This document shows positions 21,666-21,924 of a stretch of DNA of 21,924 nucleotides, in pieces. Numbering within the stretch: position 1 is the stretch's first letter; every line of letters starts with the position of its first letter. The DNA is from Kiritimatiellia bacterium. Lineage in GTDB: Bacteria > Verrucomicrobiota > Kiritimatiellia > RFP12 > UBA1067. The DNA lies in contig JAEDKA010000063.1 of the NCBI GenBank assembly GCA_016296065.1, forward strand, positions 1 through 21,924, read 5' to 3'. Made by a program: the position numbers and the translations under genes. A model generated the notes under the pieces. It worked only from the letters and a program-made list of their open reading frames with translations. It made no database searches and was not told the origin of the DNA.

Positions 21666-21924
21666 CCCGATGCCCGGGGGCAATGCAAGGCGACTGATGC
21701 CCGGGGGCAATGCAAGGCGACCGATGACTGGGGGAAGCGGCGTCTCGCCGCTTCGGGAAAGCGGAAAGGCTCGCTTTGTAACAAGCGGCGGGACGCCGCT
21801 TCTCCCAGTTAGGCTGAGGAGGTTTTCATTTTTGTAGCGAAGCGGCGGGACGCCGCTACGAAATAGCCCGATGCCCGGGGGCAATGCAAGGCGACCGATG
21901 ACTGGGGGAAGCGGCGTCTCGCCG
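21651..21924. repeat. intergenic repeat cluster at the right end
   Basis: A 44-base unit at 21651-21694 recurs identically at 21852-21895, and its core CGATGCCCGGGGGCAATGCA (with TGATG at the start of one copy) is also repeated in tandem near 21694-21720. The first copy covers the Nudix stop codon. The unit is followed by the GACTGGGGGAAGCGGCGTCT motif both at 21726 and at the window edge, so the cluster continues past 21924. No gene is seen in it. Confidence 0.8.
21727..21809. repeat. REP-like double hairpin in inverted orientation
   Basis: Left arm 21727-21753 holds AAGCGGCG-TCT-CGCCGCTT. Right arm 21783-21809 holds AAGCGGC-GGGAC-GCCGCTT. The arms are also inverted copies of each other (ACTGGGNGAAGCGGCGTC), separated by 29 bases, as in BIME/REP pairs. 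A third related hairpin is at 21838-21858. Confidence 0.7.

Noticed and set aside
20337..21884. Minus-strand frame of 515 codons
   Set aside because: It runs through the kinase, the chorismate mutase-Nudix gene and the right-end repeats. It has no motifs and its start lies in repeated DNA.

Overview
The window looks like the replication-origin region of a bacterial chromosome, probably from the PVC superphylum (Kiritimatiellia/Verrucomicrobia-like). That lineage is an inference from gene content and base composition and is not proven. All convincing genes are on the + strand. The order is mnmG (1295-3460), dnaA (3576-5009), dnaN (5238-6332), an RlmL-like THUMP methyltransferase (6413-7651), a coiled-coil protein (7648-8391), an XRE/zinc-ribbon regulator (8501-8992) and a HEAT/zinc-finger/PD-(D/E)XK nuclease-like protein (8997-9881).

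The most striking element is inside mnmG. The gene carries two extra AT-rich polar insertions. The second contains five in-frame copies of the 16-bp palindrome TGTTCCACGTGGAACA (one copy has a single change), which matches the bacterial ParB-binding centromere site parS. All copies are in one reading frame and encode [M/L]FHVE[H/Q], so a centromere array appears to be embedded in the coding sequence of a conserved tRNA-modification enzyme. The three AT-rich intergenic regions around mnmG, dnaA and dnaN each carry one TTATCAACA and one TGTAGATAA (the complement of TTATCTACA). These are DnaA-box-like, and oriC probably lies in one or more of these regions.

Bases 1-960 are GC-rich and hold no credible gene, only three copies of a dispersed repeat plus hairpins. 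The same hairpin family returns at 21666-21924. Bases 9882-10950 are a second gene-free block. It holds inverted and direct repeats, a C/A-rich minisatellite and a run of TCTAGA-type palindromes spaced about 21 bp apart. Just downstream is the conserved ACT-domain/UPF0210 pair (10962-12606).

From 12686 to 21665 six GC-rich genes are tightly spaced, and three of the five junctions are stop/start overlaps. They encode a secreted protein with two SGNH hydrolase domains, a beta-propeller lactonase, a D-aminoacylase-like amidohydrolase, a large secreted glycoside-hydrolase-like protein, a HisKA_3 sensor histidine kinase and a chorismate mutase-Nudix fusion. This looks like an operon for handling external glycans or acylated substrates, with its own membrane sensor. 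The shared substrate is not known. Several genes (mnmG, the XRE regulator, the ACT protein) have a promoter -10 box only 8-10 bases before the start codon, which predicts leaderless or nearly leaderless mRNAs.
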